DNA of 18,242 nucleotides from an uncultured Ruminiclostridium sp. (lineage in GTDB: Bacteria; Bacillota; Clostridia; Oscillospirales; Acutalibacteraceae). The position numbers were made by a program, and so were the translations under genes. The stretch's first letter is position 1. Every line of letters begins with the position of its first letter. Where the stretch lies: positions 1-18,242 of the forward strand of contig CABUCM010000048.1 of NCBI GenBank assembly GCA_902490005.1, given 5' to 3'. Below the pieces are notes generated by a model. It had not been told where the DNA came from and ran no database searches. It saw only the letters and a program-made list of their open reading frames with translations. Of this stretch, positions 5,937 to 12,393 are shown piece after piece.

Positions 5937-7590
5937 GCTGTCGGATTTATTCGTACAAATTGAGCTTGAACTGATTTCCTCGCTTCAACGGAATTTAACC
6001 GCCCATAAAGCATGGGAAGAAAAAGAGGGCTTTCGGTGGCCGGCCTGGCAGGAAGAAAAAATACAAAATTTAGAATCCTTTCGGCGAGAAAACCAGGGCA
6101 TTATCGGTAAATACGTCTCGATAATCGATCAAGAAACGGAAGCTATGTTGCGGGATCAATATGCCGAAGGAATAGAGAGGATAAACCAGGAGGTAGAAAC
6201 CCATCGTACAGCCGGGCATTACTTTCTGCCAGCCAGCCGTGATATTACGGAGCGCAGTTTTTTTGGCGTGAATGACCGAAAGCTCCAAAGCCTAATACAT
6301 GATATTCAGCACACGGAGAAAAGGGCGGAAACAGCGGCGCTCAGATTAATGGACGATGTGTATAGACAAACTGTACATAAGGCCAATGTAGCGATGTCAA
6401 TCGGCGCTGTAAATCTTCCCAAGGCAATTGACATGGCAACGGAGGATTTTCTGAGCAAAGGCATAAACTGCATTGAGTACAAGGACGGCAAACGGGTAAA
6501 CATCGCGGATTATGTTCAGATGGCGCTTAGAACGGCCTCTATGCGTTCCTACTTACAGGGAGAAGCTAAAAAGAGAGCTGAACTAGGAATTGATACTGTT
6601 CTGGTATCCCAATACGGAGCCTGTTCCGAGACCTGCCTGCCGTGGCAAGGTAAGGTATACATCGACGATGTATGGGGCGAATGGAAATGGGAAAGAAACG
6701 GTGATCTAGGGAAAAGCAGGAACGGGGGCTTGTATCCGCTTCTTTCGGTAGCCGTAAAAAATGGGCTCTTCCACCCTAACTGTCGGCACACCCTATCAAC
6801 GTGGTATGAGGGAATCAGTATCTTGCCAAAACCGATGGATAAAGAGGCAATACGAAAAAATGCCAGGCTGGAACAGAAACAGCGGGCAATGGAAAGGGAG
6901 ATACGAAAGTGGAAACGCCTGGAGACAGGTTCCATATTTCCGGAAGATAGAAAAAGATATTCCCAAAAAAGAAAAGCGGCGCAAACAAAGCTTAGAGAAT
7001 TTATTAATAACCACAGCGATGCTTTACGCCGGGATTATTGGAGGGAAAAGATATACGACAAACCCGAAAGCAACAACACGGCTGAGTTTTTTATAGAACA
7101 AGCAAAGAAAAGATATGCCTCTGGATTGACGATGAACGCTTCGAGTGATACACTAAGCGCGGAAGACATTTATGCGATAGATCAATATAAAAGATCAGGC
7201 GTAAGCTATGCTTTAAACAATGCGTTACGCCAAGATTCCTTATTGACGGACAGGCAGCGCGAGGTTGTTCGCGCTTTGGACCTTGCAATAGTAAAACTTC
7301 CGGTTTACCAAGGAAAAGTATATCGATCGATAAGCGCGGATATGATTGAAGATATATCTTTGTTTTGGAACCGATATACGCCTGGAAATTTCGTGGTAGA
7401 ACGGCAATACGTATCGTCTAGCACGGAGGTCTATGATGAAACTATGGAGATACAAATGATTATTCAAAGCAAACACGGCAGAGATATGAGAATCTATAAT
7501 CCATTAGAACAAGAGATTTTATTTCGCCGCGGCACGATGTTTTTTGTTGAAAGGAAGGAGGGCAATTCGATATGGCTGAAGGAAATTTAA
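5923..7590 (+). CDS. Minor head protein (SPP1 gp7/MuF type) with C-terminal ADP-ribosyltransferase-like domain
   Basis: 555 residues from TTG 5923, five bases after GGGAGGTGA (5909-5917); no other start fits. Residues 1-300 are the head part: a long helical region, then the zinc-like segment CSETC (234-238) and GLFHPNCRHTLSTWYEG (281-297), a hallmark of SPP1 gp7/Mu gpF minor head proteins. A basic linker (about 305-380) leads to residues 385-555. These carry the order of motifs of an R-S-E type ADP-ribosyltransferase: Arg468 in VYRSI, SSST at 498-501 and E529-Q-E531 before a hydrophobic strand. Phage head proteins with toxin C-termini are known as MuF polymorphic toxins. Activity and delivery with the phage DNA are inference. 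The next small genes may protect the lysogen. Confidence 0.88.
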   Translation: MTWRELSDLFVQIELELISSLQRNLTAHKAWEEKEGFRWPAWQEEKIQNLESFRRENQGIIGKYVSIIDQETEAMLRDQYAEGIERINQEVETHRTAGHYFLPASRDITERSFFGVNDRKLQSLIHDIQHTEKRAETAALRLMDDVYRQTVHKANVAMSIGAVNLPKAIDMATEDFLSKGINCIEYKDGKRVNIADYVQMALRTASMRSYLQGEAKKRAELGIDTVLVSQYGACSETCLPWQGKVYIDDVWGEWKWERNGDLGKSRNGGLYPLLSVAVKNGLFHPNCRHTLSTWYEGISILPKPMDKEAIRKNARLEQKQRAMEREIRKWKRLETGSIFPEDRKRYSQKRKAAQTKLREFINNHSDALRRDYWREKIYDKPESNNTAEFFIEQAKKRYASGLTMNASSDTLSAEDIYAIDQYKRSGVSYALNNALRQDSLLTDRQREVVRALDLAIVKLPVYQGKVYRSISADMIEDISLFWNRYTPGNFVVERQYVSSSTEVYDETMEIQMIIQSKHGRDMRIYNPLEQEILFRRGTMFFVERKEGNSIWLKEI

Positions 7591-7859
7591 GTTTTAAGGA
7601 ATTTTGCCATTTATCAAAAGAAGATAGAATACGAAGATATGGAGAATTATCTGATGCGGATAAATTTAAGGCGCGGTGTTCTGAGCCTTCCGACACCAAT
7701 TATATGCAGAATATTCCCTGTAACAGTTGCGTCTATCGAATAAAAAATGATGCTGTTTGCGCGGCATACCCAGACGGTATAAACCCAGAACATATCCGCC
7801 AGGTAATGAAAAATCCAGAAACGGATTGTGGGAAAGGATATCGGTTCCAAAAAAAGTAG
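7572..7859 (+). CDS. Small Cys-rich protein, candidate immunity partner of the head-toxin domain (copy 1)
   Basis: 95 residues. The ATG at 7572 lies inside the end of the toxin-bearing head gene (19-base overlap), with GGAAGGAGGG at 7553-7562. The N-terminal half is charged and helical (KEFCHLSKEDRIRRYGELSD). The C-terminal half carries CNSCVYRIKNDAVCAAYPDG followed by a GI-x-P segment and D-C-G-x-G-x-x-F. The protein at 8178-8447 shares this last module, so the two are paralogous in part. Direct coupling to a gene ending in an ADP-ribosyltransferase-like domain makes an immunity or modulator role attractive. That is inference; the Cys module could also simply be structural. Confidence 0.8.
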   Translation: MAEGNLSFKEFCHLSKEDRIRRYGELSDADKFKARCSEPSDTNYMQNIPCNSCVYRIKNDAVCAAYPDGINPEHIRQVMKNPETDCGKGYRFQKK

Positions 7860-7934
7860 TATCATCAAACAATTAAATTTTTTATAAAAATATTTTGAAT
7901 ATATCCAAGACTTTTTTGAAGGGGCATGAAAAGT

Positions 7935-8105
7935 GTGGCATCAAATATTACGTTGCAGGAACTTAAAAAGATGGAAACTTTCTTAAAGGAACACCCAATT
8001 GACCCCAATTATGATGATGAGTGCGAAACGCTCGACGGAAATCCCCCAGAAGACCAATTGACAGCGCGCATGTATAAAGCTATCTTAGACCAATATTCTT
8101 CATAA
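7935..8105 (+). CDS. Very small acidic hypothetical protein
   Basis: 56 residues from GTG 7935, placed 10 bases after the AAGGGG at 7919-7924; the ATG at 7926 is only one base away from that site and would add three residues. The protein is acidic, with a helix (LQELKKMETFLKEH) followed by IDPNYDDECETLDGNPPEDQ and a short C-terminal helix. It lies between the two related Cys-rich genes and is in the same frame as the second. The TAA at 8103-8105 is the only stop between them, so it may be the front part of a longer broken gene. No family recognised. Confidence 0.5.
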   Translation: MASNITLQELKKMETFLKEHPIDPNYDDECETLDGNPPEDQLTARMYKAILDQYSS

Positions 8106-8177
8106 CCACTTTCTAATTCAAAGGATAATTATGCGGAGAATTACGAGAAGGCTTGGCCTAGAAATGGAGTTGATCCC

Positions 8178-8447
8178 TTGGAAGAAATAGATTACAGGAA
8201 TTATAATTGGCTTGAAGAAGAAAAGGACGGTTCCATCATAATTGATGCCAACCCATACCAAATGAAAATGTTCAATCTGTGCGCAATAAGATGTAAGCAT
8301 TACAATGGCTTTGACGGTGGAGCCCCTGTTTGCTCCGCTTTCCTAAAAGGAATTCCGCCTGATATATGGCTGGAAAGAGTATCCCACAAAAAGCCTTACA
8401 TTGGAGATCACGGAATACAATTTGTTCCAAATAAAACAGAAAAATAA
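8178..8447 (+). CDS. Small Cys-rich protein, candidate immunity partner (copy 2)
   Basis: 89 residues from TTG 8178, eight bases after GGAG at 8166-8169. The N-terminus is acidic (MEEIDYRNYNWLEEEKDGS). The C-terminal half has CAIRCKHYN, then PVCSAFLKGIPPDIW, a His, and IGDHGIQFV. This is the same order as in the protein at 7572-7859: C-x(2-3)-C, VC-[AS]-A-[YF], GI-x-P, D-x-G-x-x-F. The frame upstream is open back to the TAA at 8103-8105, so the ancestral protein may have been longer. A terminator hairpin follows directly. The immunity role is inferred from position behind the ADP-ribosyltransferase-like domain. Confidence 0.75.
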   Translation: MEEIDYRNYNWLEEEKDGSIIIDANPYQMKMFNLCAIRCKHYNGFDGGAPVCSAFLKGIPPDIWLERVSHKKPYIGDHGIQFVPNKTEK

Positions 8448-8453
8448 TTGCTT

Positions 8454-8487
8454 ATACCACTCTCCGAATGGCAGGGTGGTATTTTTA
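8454..8487 (+). terminator. Intrinsic terminator inside the late operon
   Basis: ATACCACTCT at 8454-8463 pairs with AGGGTGGTAT at 8473-8482 (ten pairs, one T-G) around loop CCGAATGGC, and is followed by TTTTTAT. It separates the small-gene cluster behind the minor head protein from the next small gene. No promoter is evident downstream, so it may reduce rather than stop expression, or be read through by a modified polymerase. Confidence 0.75.
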
Positions 8488-8509
8488 TACTTAAAATCAG
8501 GAGGTAACC

Positions 8510-8698
8510 ATGATATGTCCATATAACGTTAAAGTCCATATTACCGTACAGCAATGGACGCAGGAATACAGCGAGGAAAACGAAAATCAATTGCCTACGG
8601 GCACCACAAGGACCAACGAATATTTTAAATACATGGAATGCGTCCGTGAGAATTGCGGTGCTTTTAATAACGGTAGGTGCCACTACAACGGCGAATAA
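8510..8698 (+). CDS. Small Cys-containing phage protein upstream of scaffold
   Basis: 62 residues from ATG 8510 behind an excellent AGGAGGTAACC (8501-8511 region). The protein begins MICPYNVKVHITVQQW, has a Gly/Thr turn (LPTGTTRTNEY) and ends CVRENCGAFNNGRCHYNGE. The N-terminal CPYN together with the C-terminal C-x4-C and C-H-Y is a pattern I recall in short proteins placed just before scaffold and capsid genes of clostridial phages. Zinc binding is plausible. It is bracketed by two terminator-like hairpins (8454-8487 and 8717-8740), an odd arrangement for a gene this small. Function unknown. Confidence 0.78.
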   Translation: MICPYNVKVHITVQQWTQEYSEENENQLPTGTTRTNEYFKYMECVRENCGAFNNGRCHYNGE

Positions 8699-8716
8699 AT
8701 CTAATATTGTTTGATG

Positions 8717-8740
8717 AAGCAGCTTTCGGGCTGCCTTTTT
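8717..8740 (+). terminator. Terminator-like hairpin before the scaffold gene
   Basis: GCAGC at 8719-8723 pairs with GCTGC at 8730-8734 around loop TTTCGG, followed by CTTTTT. The stem is short (five pairs), so it may be weak. It lies 80 bases upstream of the scaffold start. Apart from a 16-codon frame, the bases between them hold only the scaffold ribosome site. Confidence 0.5.
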
Positions 8741-8819
8741 CATGCCCAAAACATGCTGCACGGCAAAAAACTCTGCAAGGAAATCAAGGCCGACAGGCTA
8801 TAAAAGGAGCGGATTACGC

Positions 8820-9344
8820 ATGAAAGAAATGGAACAGGAAACCAATGTCCAGACCCAGGAAGAAGAGCAAAAGGACGATAAGCGGGAAGAACAGGATTCT
8901 GCCTCCAATTTGCCGAAAACGCAGGAAGAACTTGACGCGCTCATTGAGGGACGAATTAAGAGAGAGCATAGGAAATGGAACAAACAGGTGCAGCAGCCCC
9001 AAGATGCGCCAGTGCAGCCGACTGCGCCGCAGGAAGCACCCGCGAATGATGCTTACCAGAAAGAATTAATGGAAGCAAAAGCGCAGATAGAAGCTTTCAA
9101 GAGTGGTGTAAGAACCGATGCTGTAGAAGATGCCGTATATCTTGCTGTCCGGGAAGTCGAAAAGAGCGGCGATGAGGTGGACGAAGATACGATCCGAGAA
9201 GCACTCAAGGCCGTATTGAAGAGACACCCGTCCTGGAAAAACACGGAAAAGCAAAAAACAGCAATCAAAGTCGGAGCGGACGCGGAAGGCTCGGAAGGAA
9301 ATCCAAAAAAGAACCCCGCGATCTCCGGAAAAGTAATTTTTTAA
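8820..9344 (+). CDS. Phage capsid scaffold protein
   Basis: 174 residues from ATG 8820, with AAAGGAG about 10 bases upstream. The longer in-frame start at 8742 lacks a ribosome site and adds a basic, Cys-containing stretch unlike a scaffold. Scaffolds direct procapsid assembly and leave before DNA packaging finishes. The sequence is typical: an acidic, low-complexity N-terminus (QEEEQKDDKREEQD), LDALIEGRIKREHRKW, a Pro/Gln-rich middle (about residues 55-75), a coiled-coil stretch (ELMEAKAQIEAFKSGVRTDA) and an Asp/Glu-rich C-terminal helix pair ending in a basic tail. DALIEGRI followed by a basic region is common in GP20/DUF4355-type scaffolds. It directly precedes the major capsid gene. Confidence 0.88.
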   Translation: MKEMEQETNVQTQEEEQKDDKREEQDSASNLPKTQEELDALIEGRIKREHRKWNKQVQQPQDAPVQPTAPQEAPANDAYQKELMEAKAQIEAFKSGVRTDAVEDAVYLAVREVEKSGDEVDEDTIREALKAVLKRHPSWKNTEKQKTAIKVGADAEGSEGNPKKNPAISGKVIF

Positions 9345-9365
9345 AATGAAAGGAAGATTTATTTT

Positions 9366-10250
9366 ATGGCTAGAACAAATGCGATTAGTCTGCTTGCGGG
9401 AACGAGCACCCCGGCAACGCTGGCGGAAATTTATGGACTGGTAATTGAGAACGTACAAAAATCCACGTTATCCACGGCGTTAAAGTCCCAACAATATACC
9501 GGTAACCCCGCCGCAGGCTCTGTGGAATTCAAGCGTTTTGTAAACAGTGCAGCAAAGACCTACGGCACCGCGAGAACCGCAACCAAAGGCGACAAAATTA
9601 CAGCACCGCCCACTACTGTAAATTTAAATACCCACAAAGAAATTGTAGAAGAGGTTGCTAAGTTCGACCTTGATACTTTCGGAGTGGCCGGAATTATGCA
9701 GCGCCGGGCGGATAATCATGTATTGACAATGGCGGCTGATTTGGATCGTGCATTTTTTTCCGAGGCAAGCACTTCTGGAACGGCTTTCACTCCGGCTAGC
9801 GGCGTTACCGATATCCAGGATATTGTGGAAAGCATGATCCAGACGCTGGAGGTCGTTAAAAACGACTATACTGACGGCGTAGACAGGGACATGATGGATT
9901 TAGTATTGTCCCCGGCTCAGTACGGCAAGCTGCGGACTTTCCTGGATACTCAAAGCAATCCTAATGTGGATACTGCCGGCGAGGAGTTCGGTATGTATCA
10001 CGGTGTGCGGGTGTACAGCTGCACTAGACTGCCGGTAACGGTTTCCGGAGAGGAGCCTAGCCAAAAAACCACAACAACCAACGGGATTTTGATGATTCGC
10101 GGCGCGGTAGCGCAGCCTGTTGTTGTGGATCAGTATAGCAATCCGGAAAAAATTCCCCTTTCCAATGATTACGCAGTAAGCCTGTTTTACGATTACGGAA
10201 CAAAAGCCCTTACCCCTGACTTAATCTTTAAGTGGACTACTACCGCTTAA
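9366..10250 (+). CDS. Major capsid protein (HK97-fold)
   Basis: 294 residues from ATG 9366, with AAAGGAAG upstream. It forms the icosahedral shell. The N-terminal part has the pattern SLLAGTSTPATLAEIYGLV and a P-domain-like region with TVNLNTHKEIVEEVAKFDLD. The middle holds DRAFFSEA and IQDIVESMIQTLEVV. A segment VLSPAQYGKLRTFLDT and a C-terminal strand-rich part (GVRVYSCTRLPV, then QYSNPEKIPLSNDYAVSLFY) follow, as in short HK97-fold capsid proteins without a protease domain. Position after the scaffold supports the call. No N-terminal delta domain or fused protease is present, which agrees with a separate scaffold gene. Confidence 0.9.
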   Translation: MARTNAISLLAGTSTPATLAEIYGLVIENVQKSTLSTALKSQQYTGNPAAGSVEFKRFVNSAAKTYGTARTATKGDKITAPPTTVNLNTHKEIVEEVAKFDLDTFGVAGIMQRRADNHVLTMAADLDRAFFSEASTSGTAFTPASGVTDIQDIVESMIQTLEVVKNDYTDGVDRDMMDLVLSPAQYGKLRTFLDTQSNPNVDTAGEEFGMYHGVRVYSCTRLPVTVSGEEPSQKTTTTNGILMIRGAVAQPVVVDQYSNPEKIPLSNDYAVSLFYDYGTKALTPDLIFKWTTTA

Positions 10251-10263
10251 TCGGGAGAACATT

Positions 10264-10401
10264 ATGAAGATTGTCAATAAGGAAACTGGCGTTATATTGG
10301 AAGCCTCTGATGAAATTGCTATAGGATATCTGCAAAATCCTTCCTTTATCCAAGCGAAAGAGGAAAAGCCGGTGAGGAAACGCACCCGTAAGGAGGAGTG
10401 A
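10264..10401 (+). CDS. Very small protein between capsid and connector genes
   Basis: 45 residues from ATG 10264, with GGGAGAA shortly upstream; it is easily missed because of its length. The N-terminal part (MKIVNKETGVILEASDEIAI) looks like a small beta hairpin and the C-terminus is strongly basic (KPVRKRTRKEE). Small proteins with a strand-rich start and a Lys/Arg tail are frequent directly after major capsid genes in Firmicutes phages. They may have a head-completion or DNA-contact role, but this is not established here. Its last codons contain AAGGAGGAG, the ribosome site of the next gene, so the two are probably coupled. Confidence 0.72.
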   Translation: MKIVNKETGVILEASDEIAIGYLQNPSFIQAKEEKPVRKRTRKEE

Positions 10402-10404
10402 CAA

Positions 10405-10779
10405 ATGATGTTGAGCGTAGAGGAATATAAGGCCATGAGCCAGCGGGAAAATCTTCCCTCCGATGACGCAATCGAAAAAGCGATTAAAGAGGCGGAAGAA
10501 GACGTTAACATCATGACCTATGGGCGGATTTACGCACGTGGTTTCAATACGCTCAGTACATTTCAGCAGGAGAAAGTTAAGCTGGCGATTGCCCGGCAGG
10601 TCGATTTTAGAAGTCAGTATTCCGATCTGCTGAGCAATCCCCTTTCTTCTTACTCCATCAATGGAGTATCTATGAACTGGGATAAAAGCGTATTGACGAA
10701 AAGCAACGGGGTTTATACCTCCCAAGATGTGGCCGGCGTATTAAATCAAACCGGCCTTACCTATCGGGGGGTGTACTAA
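10405..10779 (+). CDS. Head-tail connector (adaptor) protein
   Basis: 124 residues from ATG 10405 (a second ATG follows at 10408), six bases after AAGGAGGAG. Adaptors of the HK97 gp6/SPP1 gp15 kind bind under the portal and extend the DNA channel. The N-terminal two-thirds are helical and charged (DDAIEKAIKEAEEDVNIMTY, then EKVKLAIARQVDFRSQY). The C-terminal part, SSYSINGVSMNW with DKSVLTKSNGVYTS, resembles the strand-loop region in these adaptors. Size and position (first structural gene after the capsid) fit. It overlaps the next start at 10779 by one base. The assignment is based on pattern and order. Confidence 0.8.
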   Translation: MMLSVEEYKAMSQRENLPSDDAIEKAIKEAEEDVNIMTYGRIYARGFNTLSTFQQEKVKLAIARQVDFRSQYSDLLSNPLSSYSINGVSMNWDKSVLTKSNGVYTSQDVAGVLNQTGLTYRGVY

Positions 10780-11114
10780 TGAAATGGCCTGAGCTTGTAC
10801 CAGATTCAGTTTGTATGACACCCATAACGATACAGTTTGAAGATGGGATTAACGAAGACGGGAGCCCTAAGAAAACCATTTTATTTGAGGGAAATTGCAA
10901 CTATTCCGAAAAATCAAAGCAGGTGCTTAACGAAGAGCGCCGATTAGTTCAGCTCCAGGCAACGGCGCTGTTTAACGGAGATATAGCGCCTGGTTCCGAT
11001 ATTTCCGGGGAAGCTGTGATTGATACTGGCAAGGTTACTCGCAGAATTTATTCTTCTTCCCGCGCCAGAAACCCAGACGGAACAGTAAACTTCACGCAAC
11101 TGGAGTTGATGTAA
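10779..11114 (+). CDS. Head-closure protein (SPP1 gp16-like)
   Basis: 111 residues from ATG 10779, with GGGGGG at 10767-10772. Head-closure proteins cap the connector and keep the packaged DNA inside. The sequence is strand-rich: MTPITIQFEDGINEDGSPK, ILFEGNCNYSEKSKQV, then LVQLQATALFNGDIAPGSD and a final strand TVNFTQLELM. This is the small beta-barrel pattern common to gp16-like and head-tail joining proteins. It sits between the adaptor and the tail-joining genes. Its last base is shared with the next start at 11114. Family membership is inferred from size, predicted strands and order. Confidence 0.75.
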   Translation: MKWPELVPDSVCMTPITIQFEDGINEDGSPKKTILFEGNCNYSEKSKQVLNEERRLVQLQATALFNGDIAPGSDISGEAVIDTGKVTRRIYSSSRARNPDGTVNFTQLELM

Positions 11115-11482
11115 TGAGCTTGAAGCTAAACGCACGGGAAATTATGAGATTAAATTCCGCCGCTGTCCGCACAATGGAGCAAACCATCGACGCCCTGCAA
11201 ACTGAAGTCAGAACCGCAGAGGTAATGCCCTATGACAACGGCAATATGCAGAATAATGATACCTTCACAGAAACGTCCGTTCACGATCATGAAATCGAAT
11301 CTAGGCTGATTACTGGTTCCGTGCAGGTCCGCAGGCTGTATTATCACCCGGAATATAACTTTCAAATTGTTAACAATCACAATGCTGGAGGCAAATGGCT
11401 TGAGCCGTGGATCAATGGAGAAAAGAAAGACTTTGCCCAAGAAACATTTGCTGAGTTATACAAAAAGGAGGTAGATGGGTGA
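11114..11482 (+). CDS. Minor capsid / tail-joining protein (HK97 gp10-like)
   Basis: 122 residues from ATG 11114, which overlaps the previous stop (TAATG). An N-terminal helix (SAAVRTMEQTIDALQTEVRT) is followed by strands with VMPYDNGNMQNND, RLYYHPEYNFQIVNNHNAGG and WLEPWINGEKKDFAQETFAE. The combination of a helix, a Pro-Tyr-x-x-G segment, YHP and a C-terminal PWI-GE-K motif is one I associate with the Minor_capsid_2 group placed between head closure and tail terminator. The last codons contain AAAAAGGAGGT, the ribosome site of the next gene, and the TGA overlaps its GTG start at 11479. Confidence 0.8.
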   Translation: MSLKLNAREIMRLNSAAVRTMEQTIDALQTEVRTAEVMPYDNGNMQNNDTFTETSVHDHEIESRLITGSVQVRRLYYHPEYNFQIVNNHNAGGKWLEPWINGEKKDFAQETFAELYKKEVDG

Positions 11483-11880
11483 ATCTTGAAAACATAGTCA
11501 CATGGTTGAAAGCTTTGGCCCCTGAGCTTTCCGATTGTATCGCGGCGGGGGGTATTGATGGAAGCAAGGAAAAGTTCGTTGGAGTATATAACGACAATAA
11601 AACAAAAGGGAGTTCCCGTATTTGTCTTGGAGGAGCGGAAAACGTTAGATATGATTATAAAAATGTTACAGTGCTGATCCATTGGACAAATAATGCCTAT
11701 CTGGCGGAGAAGAAAGCACAGGGCGTTTTTGATCTGATCTATGGGAGCTGCGGCTTTTTGATGGGCGACGTTTCCATTGTTTCTGTTGATCCAGGACGGG
11801 GACCTGTTTCCGTAGGGAAAGACGAGTATGGGATTTTTGAGTATGTAATTAACATGGAAATTTGTTATGAAAGGATTTGA
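11479..11880 (+). CDS. Minor capsid protein 3-like / probable tail terminator
   Basis: 133 residues from GTG 11479, behind AAAAAGGAGGT and in a GTGA overlap with the previous gene. The protein begins with a helix (NLENIVTWLKALAPEL), then IAAGGIDGSKEKFVGVYND, a strand-rich core (NVTVLIHWTNNAYLAEKKAQ) and the end EYVINMEICYERI. The layout resembles the Minor_capsid_3 family and tail terminators of the gpU/gp17 type, which cap the tail tube and join it to the head. Its position just before the tail tube gene supports a tail-terminator function. The gene name in databases may still be minor capsid protein. Confidence 0.78.
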   Translation: MNLENIVTWLKALAPELSDCIAAGGIDGSKEKFVGVYNDNKTKGSSRICLGGAENVRYDYKNVTVLIHWTNNAYLAEKKAQGVFDLIYGSCGFLMGDVSIVSVDPGRGPVSVGKDEYGIFEYVINMEICYERI

Positions 11881-11884
11881 TAAT

Positions 11885-12331
11885 ATGGCGACTACTGGAG
11901 TGCTGCCGGTATTTAAAAATGAATTTAAAATAAGCACCAGCGGGCGCGGAGATTCTCCCACTATGGCGGTTGTAAAGGAAATGGAAACCTTTTCGGTTTC
12001 TATGGACGGCAACGTGGAGGAATGGACCCCGATGGATACGGAAGGCTGGGGCCGCAGGCTGACGACCGGAAAAATGTTTACTATCTCTTTGTCGGGGAAA
12101 AGGAACATTGGAGATAGCGGCAATGATTATGTTGCAGGCCTTGCGTGGAAAACCGGAGAAGACTGTAACAGCAAAGCGGAATGGACCTTTCCAAGCGGCG
12201 CGAAACTTGAGTTTGACTGTGTAATCAATGTAACCACCCCGGGGGGCGGAGATTCCACGAATGTAGATTCTCTGGAGTTTGATTTGATGTCTGACGGAAA
12301 ACCGACGTATACCCCTGCAGGCTCACTTTAA
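11885..12331 (+). CDS. Major tail tube protein
   Basis: 148 residues from ATG 11885. This start has AAAGGA at 11870-11875; the in-frame ATG at 11867 lies inside the previous gene and would translate through that site. Tail tube proteins stack as hexamer rings around the tape measure. The sequence is strand-rich: VLPVFKNEFKIS, then a central part with VEEWTPMDTEGWGRRLTTGK, FTISLSGKRN, and a C-terminal INVTTPGGGDSTNVDSLEFD. TTGK before an FTIS strand and the final D-x-x-x-F-D-L segment are common in siphovirus tube proteins of Firmicutes. A terminator-like hairpin follows directly, which could favour high production of this protein over downstream ones. Confidence 0.88.
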   Translation: MATTGVLPVFKNEFKISTSGRGDSPTMAVVKEMETFSVSMDGNVEEWTPMDTEGWGRRLTTGKMFTISLSGKRNIGDSGNDYVAGLAWKTGEDCNSKAEWTFPSGAKLEFDCVINVTTPGGGDSTNVDSLEFDLMSDGKPTYTPAGSL

Positions 12332-12344
12332 AAAAGTACAGGCG

Positions 12345-12376
12345 TAGGCTCCCGTAACCGGGGGCCTATTTCTTTT
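12345..12376 (+). terminator. Terminator-like hairpin after the tail tube gene
   Basis: TAGGCTCCCG at 12345-12354 pairs with CGGGGGCCTA at 12359-12368 (ten pairs, one T-G) around loop TAAC, followed by TTTCTTTT. It ends 18 bases before the next ATG at 12394. It may cut down transcription after the abundant tube protein. No promoter is visible beyond it. Confidence 0.7.
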
Positions 12377-12393
12377 AAATGGAGGAATAAGAA

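Noticed and set aside
8131..8190. 19-codon frame overlapping the start of the second Cys-rich gene
   Set aside because: No ribosome site and a different frame from both neighbours. The same bases read more plausibly in the frame of the downstream gene.
8752..8802. 16-codon frame (MLHGKKLCKEIKADRL) before the scaffold gene
   Set aside because: It resembles part of a longer phage protein pattern but is too short and has no good ribosome site. It could be a remnant, but that cannot be supported here.
11377..12123. 248-codon open frame on the minus strand
   Set aside because: It lies antisense to the well-supported minor capsid and tail tube genes, lacks a ribosome site, and has the composition of a shadow frame.
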